A stretch of DNA of 7,098 nt from an uncultured Halomicronema sp. (GTDB lineage: Bacteria; Cyanobacteriota; Cyanobacteriia; Phormidesmidales; Phormidesmidaceae), in NCBI GenBank assembly GCA_937897665.1, contig CALCPB010000503.1, positions 1-7,098 of the forward strand, read 5' to 3'. The position numbers and the translations under genes are program-made. Below are positions 6,192 to 7,098 of this stretch, in pieces. Position 1 is the stretch's first letter, and every line of letters begins with the position of its first letter. The notes below the pieces were generated by a model that was given only the letters and a program-made list of their open reading frames with translations, made no database searches and was not told the origin of the DNA.

Positions 6192-7025
6192 CTACGGTGC
6201 TTGTCGATGAGTTTCGACCAAGTCTTGAAAGGCTAGCAGCGCCTGCTGATGGCGATCGCCCGCCACCCAGGGAAAATTGTTATGACCTGCTGCTTCTACC
6301 CAAAGGGACAGCTTGGGTTCGGGCAACGCCTCGTACAGAGTCTGGCCGTGCTCAAAGGGAATGACGCGGTCGGCCTGACCATGCATTACGAGCACCGGCA
6401 CCTGAATCTCTGGCAGTTTGTCGAGATTCGGAAACTTGTCAAAGGGCAGTAGCGGAAATGGCACCACCACTCGAAACACCGAAGTAAACGTGCTCTCTAA
6501 GATCAAGCCTGCGATCGCCTGTCGGGTGGCTAAATCAACAGCGGGGCCGCCGCCGACTGACCGACCATACACAATAATCTGCTCAGCCGGAATCTTGAGC
6601 TGCTGAGTGAGATAAGCATAGGCGGCGTCAGCTTCTTCAGAGGCGTTCCGTTCGCTAGGCCGACCCTCGCGGGAGCCATAGCCTCGATAGTCCTCGGCAC
6701 AAACGCTAAGTCCAAAACTGTGTAACCGCTCCAACACCGGACGCACCGTGCCCAAATCTTCGGCATTGCCGTGAATATAGAGCAGTGTATAGGTGGCTTG
6801 CTCGTTGAACAGATAGGTGCCAGAAATTGCTTCGGTCTCATTGACCGGAATTTTGAGAATCGCCTCGGTATCTTGATAGCTGGCCGGTGGCGGCAAAAAA
6901 ATCATGCTGTCGGCTCGAAAAAAGACATAGACCGCAAAAAAGGAGTAGATGAAAATGACAGAGCGCAGCAGTCTTTGCCAACTCAATTCGCCAATCAGCC
7001 GCTGTTTTAATCGAGAATTTGGCAT
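6192..7025 (-). CDS. Membrane-anchored alpha/beta hydrolase (ABHD17/BEM46-like serine hydrolase)
   Basis: This 277-residue serine hydrolase belongs to the alpha/beta hydrolase superfamily. A basic N-terminus (MPNSRLKQRL) precedes one membrane segment (about 21-37). After it comes the MIFLPPPASY segment typical of this cyanobacterial group. The catalytic parts are clear: HGNAED (85-90, oxyanion region), DYRGYGSREGRPSE (112-125), the nucleophile elbow GRSVGG (154-159, Ser156), Asp219 in HGQADRVIP and His248 in AGHNN. The catalytic domain is probably held at the membrane. The substrate is unknown; an ester, thioester or lipid is likely from the family. The gene is convergent with the pentapeptide/pilin-like gene; no clear terminator is seen in the 152-bp gap, only a 5-bp stem GCCGA/TCGGC (6171-6191) without a T-run. 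No strong ribosome site lies before the ATG at 7025. The stop is TAG. Confidence 0.92.
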   Translation of the reverse strand: MPNSRLKQRLIGELSWQRLLRSVIFIYSFFAVYVFFRADSMIFLPPPASYQDTEAILKIPVNETEAISGTYLFNEQATYTLLYIHGNAEDLGTVRPVLERLHSFGLSVCAEDYRGYGSREGRPSERNASEEADAAYAYLTQQLKIPAEQIIVYGRSVGGGPAVDLATRQAIAGLILESTFTSVFRVVVPFPLLPFDKFPNLDKLPEIQVPVLVMHGQADRVIPFEHGQTLYEALPEPKLSLWVEAAGHNNFPWVAGDRHQQALLAFQDLVETHRQAP

Positions 7026-7098
7026 GAGTACGCGTCGTGAACTGCAGGTTTCAGCTTGATCTAGATGACGTTAGGGAGGCGAACTCGGTGTCCGCCAC

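Larger units (their letters stand above)
31..6518. repeat. HIP1 palindromes (GCGATCGC), 15 scattered copies
   Basis: Exact octamers begin at 31, 525, 839, 1642, 2434, 3388, 3673, 3917, 3955, 4467, 4793, 4918, 5962, 6252 and 6511. They occur in genes and gaps alike, about one per 470 bp. This is the highly iterated palindrome of cyanobacterial genomes; its role is debated. The entry spans the first to the last copy and is not a continuous element. Confidence 0.95.

Overview
The window looks chromosomal and cyanobacterial. The palindrome GCGATCGC (HIP1), characteristic of many cyanobacterial genomes, occurs 15 times in 7.1 kb, where chance would give about 0.1. The GyrA resembles cyanobacterial GyrA, and one gene carries a cyanobacterial type IV pilin-like G/H domain together with pentapeptide repeats. 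The genus cannot be fixed from the sequence; a Leptolyngbya-type or other filamentous lineage is only a guess.

Layout from left to right: (1) the 3' part of phnL (+), an ATPase-type subunit of the C-P lyase phosphonate system, ending at 550; (2) a short convergent gap with a small hairpin; (3) gyrA (-, 634-3324), encoding DNA gyrase subunit A with an acidic insert and a long acidic tail; (4) a divergent intergenic region of about 195 bp with a nested inverted repeat just upstream of gyrA; (5) a class II-type histone deacetylase/acetylpolyamine amidohydrolase-like gene (+, 3520-4467); (6) a 369-bp gap holding a strong hairpin followed by a T-rich stretch, a possible -10 box and some short repeats; (7) a secreted protein of 400 residues (+, 4837-6039) with two pentapeptide-repeat blocks split by a cysteine-containing linker and a C-terminal pilin-like G/H domain; (8) a membrane-anchored serine alpha/beta hydrolase (-, 6192-7025), convergent with the previous gene.

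The genes are mostly single units on alternating strands and do not form an operon. phnL is probably the last gene of a phosphonate-use cluster that starts left of the window. gyrA and the deacetylase share a divergent promoter region, but nothing shows a functional link. I see no mobile element, CRISPR array, tRNA or rRNA. The best candidate for something unusual is the pentapeptide/pilin-like fusion protein. Next are the structured region upstream of gyrA and the unusual residues in GyrA (Ala in place of a normally acidic residue in the quinolone pocket, and a divergent GyrA box).
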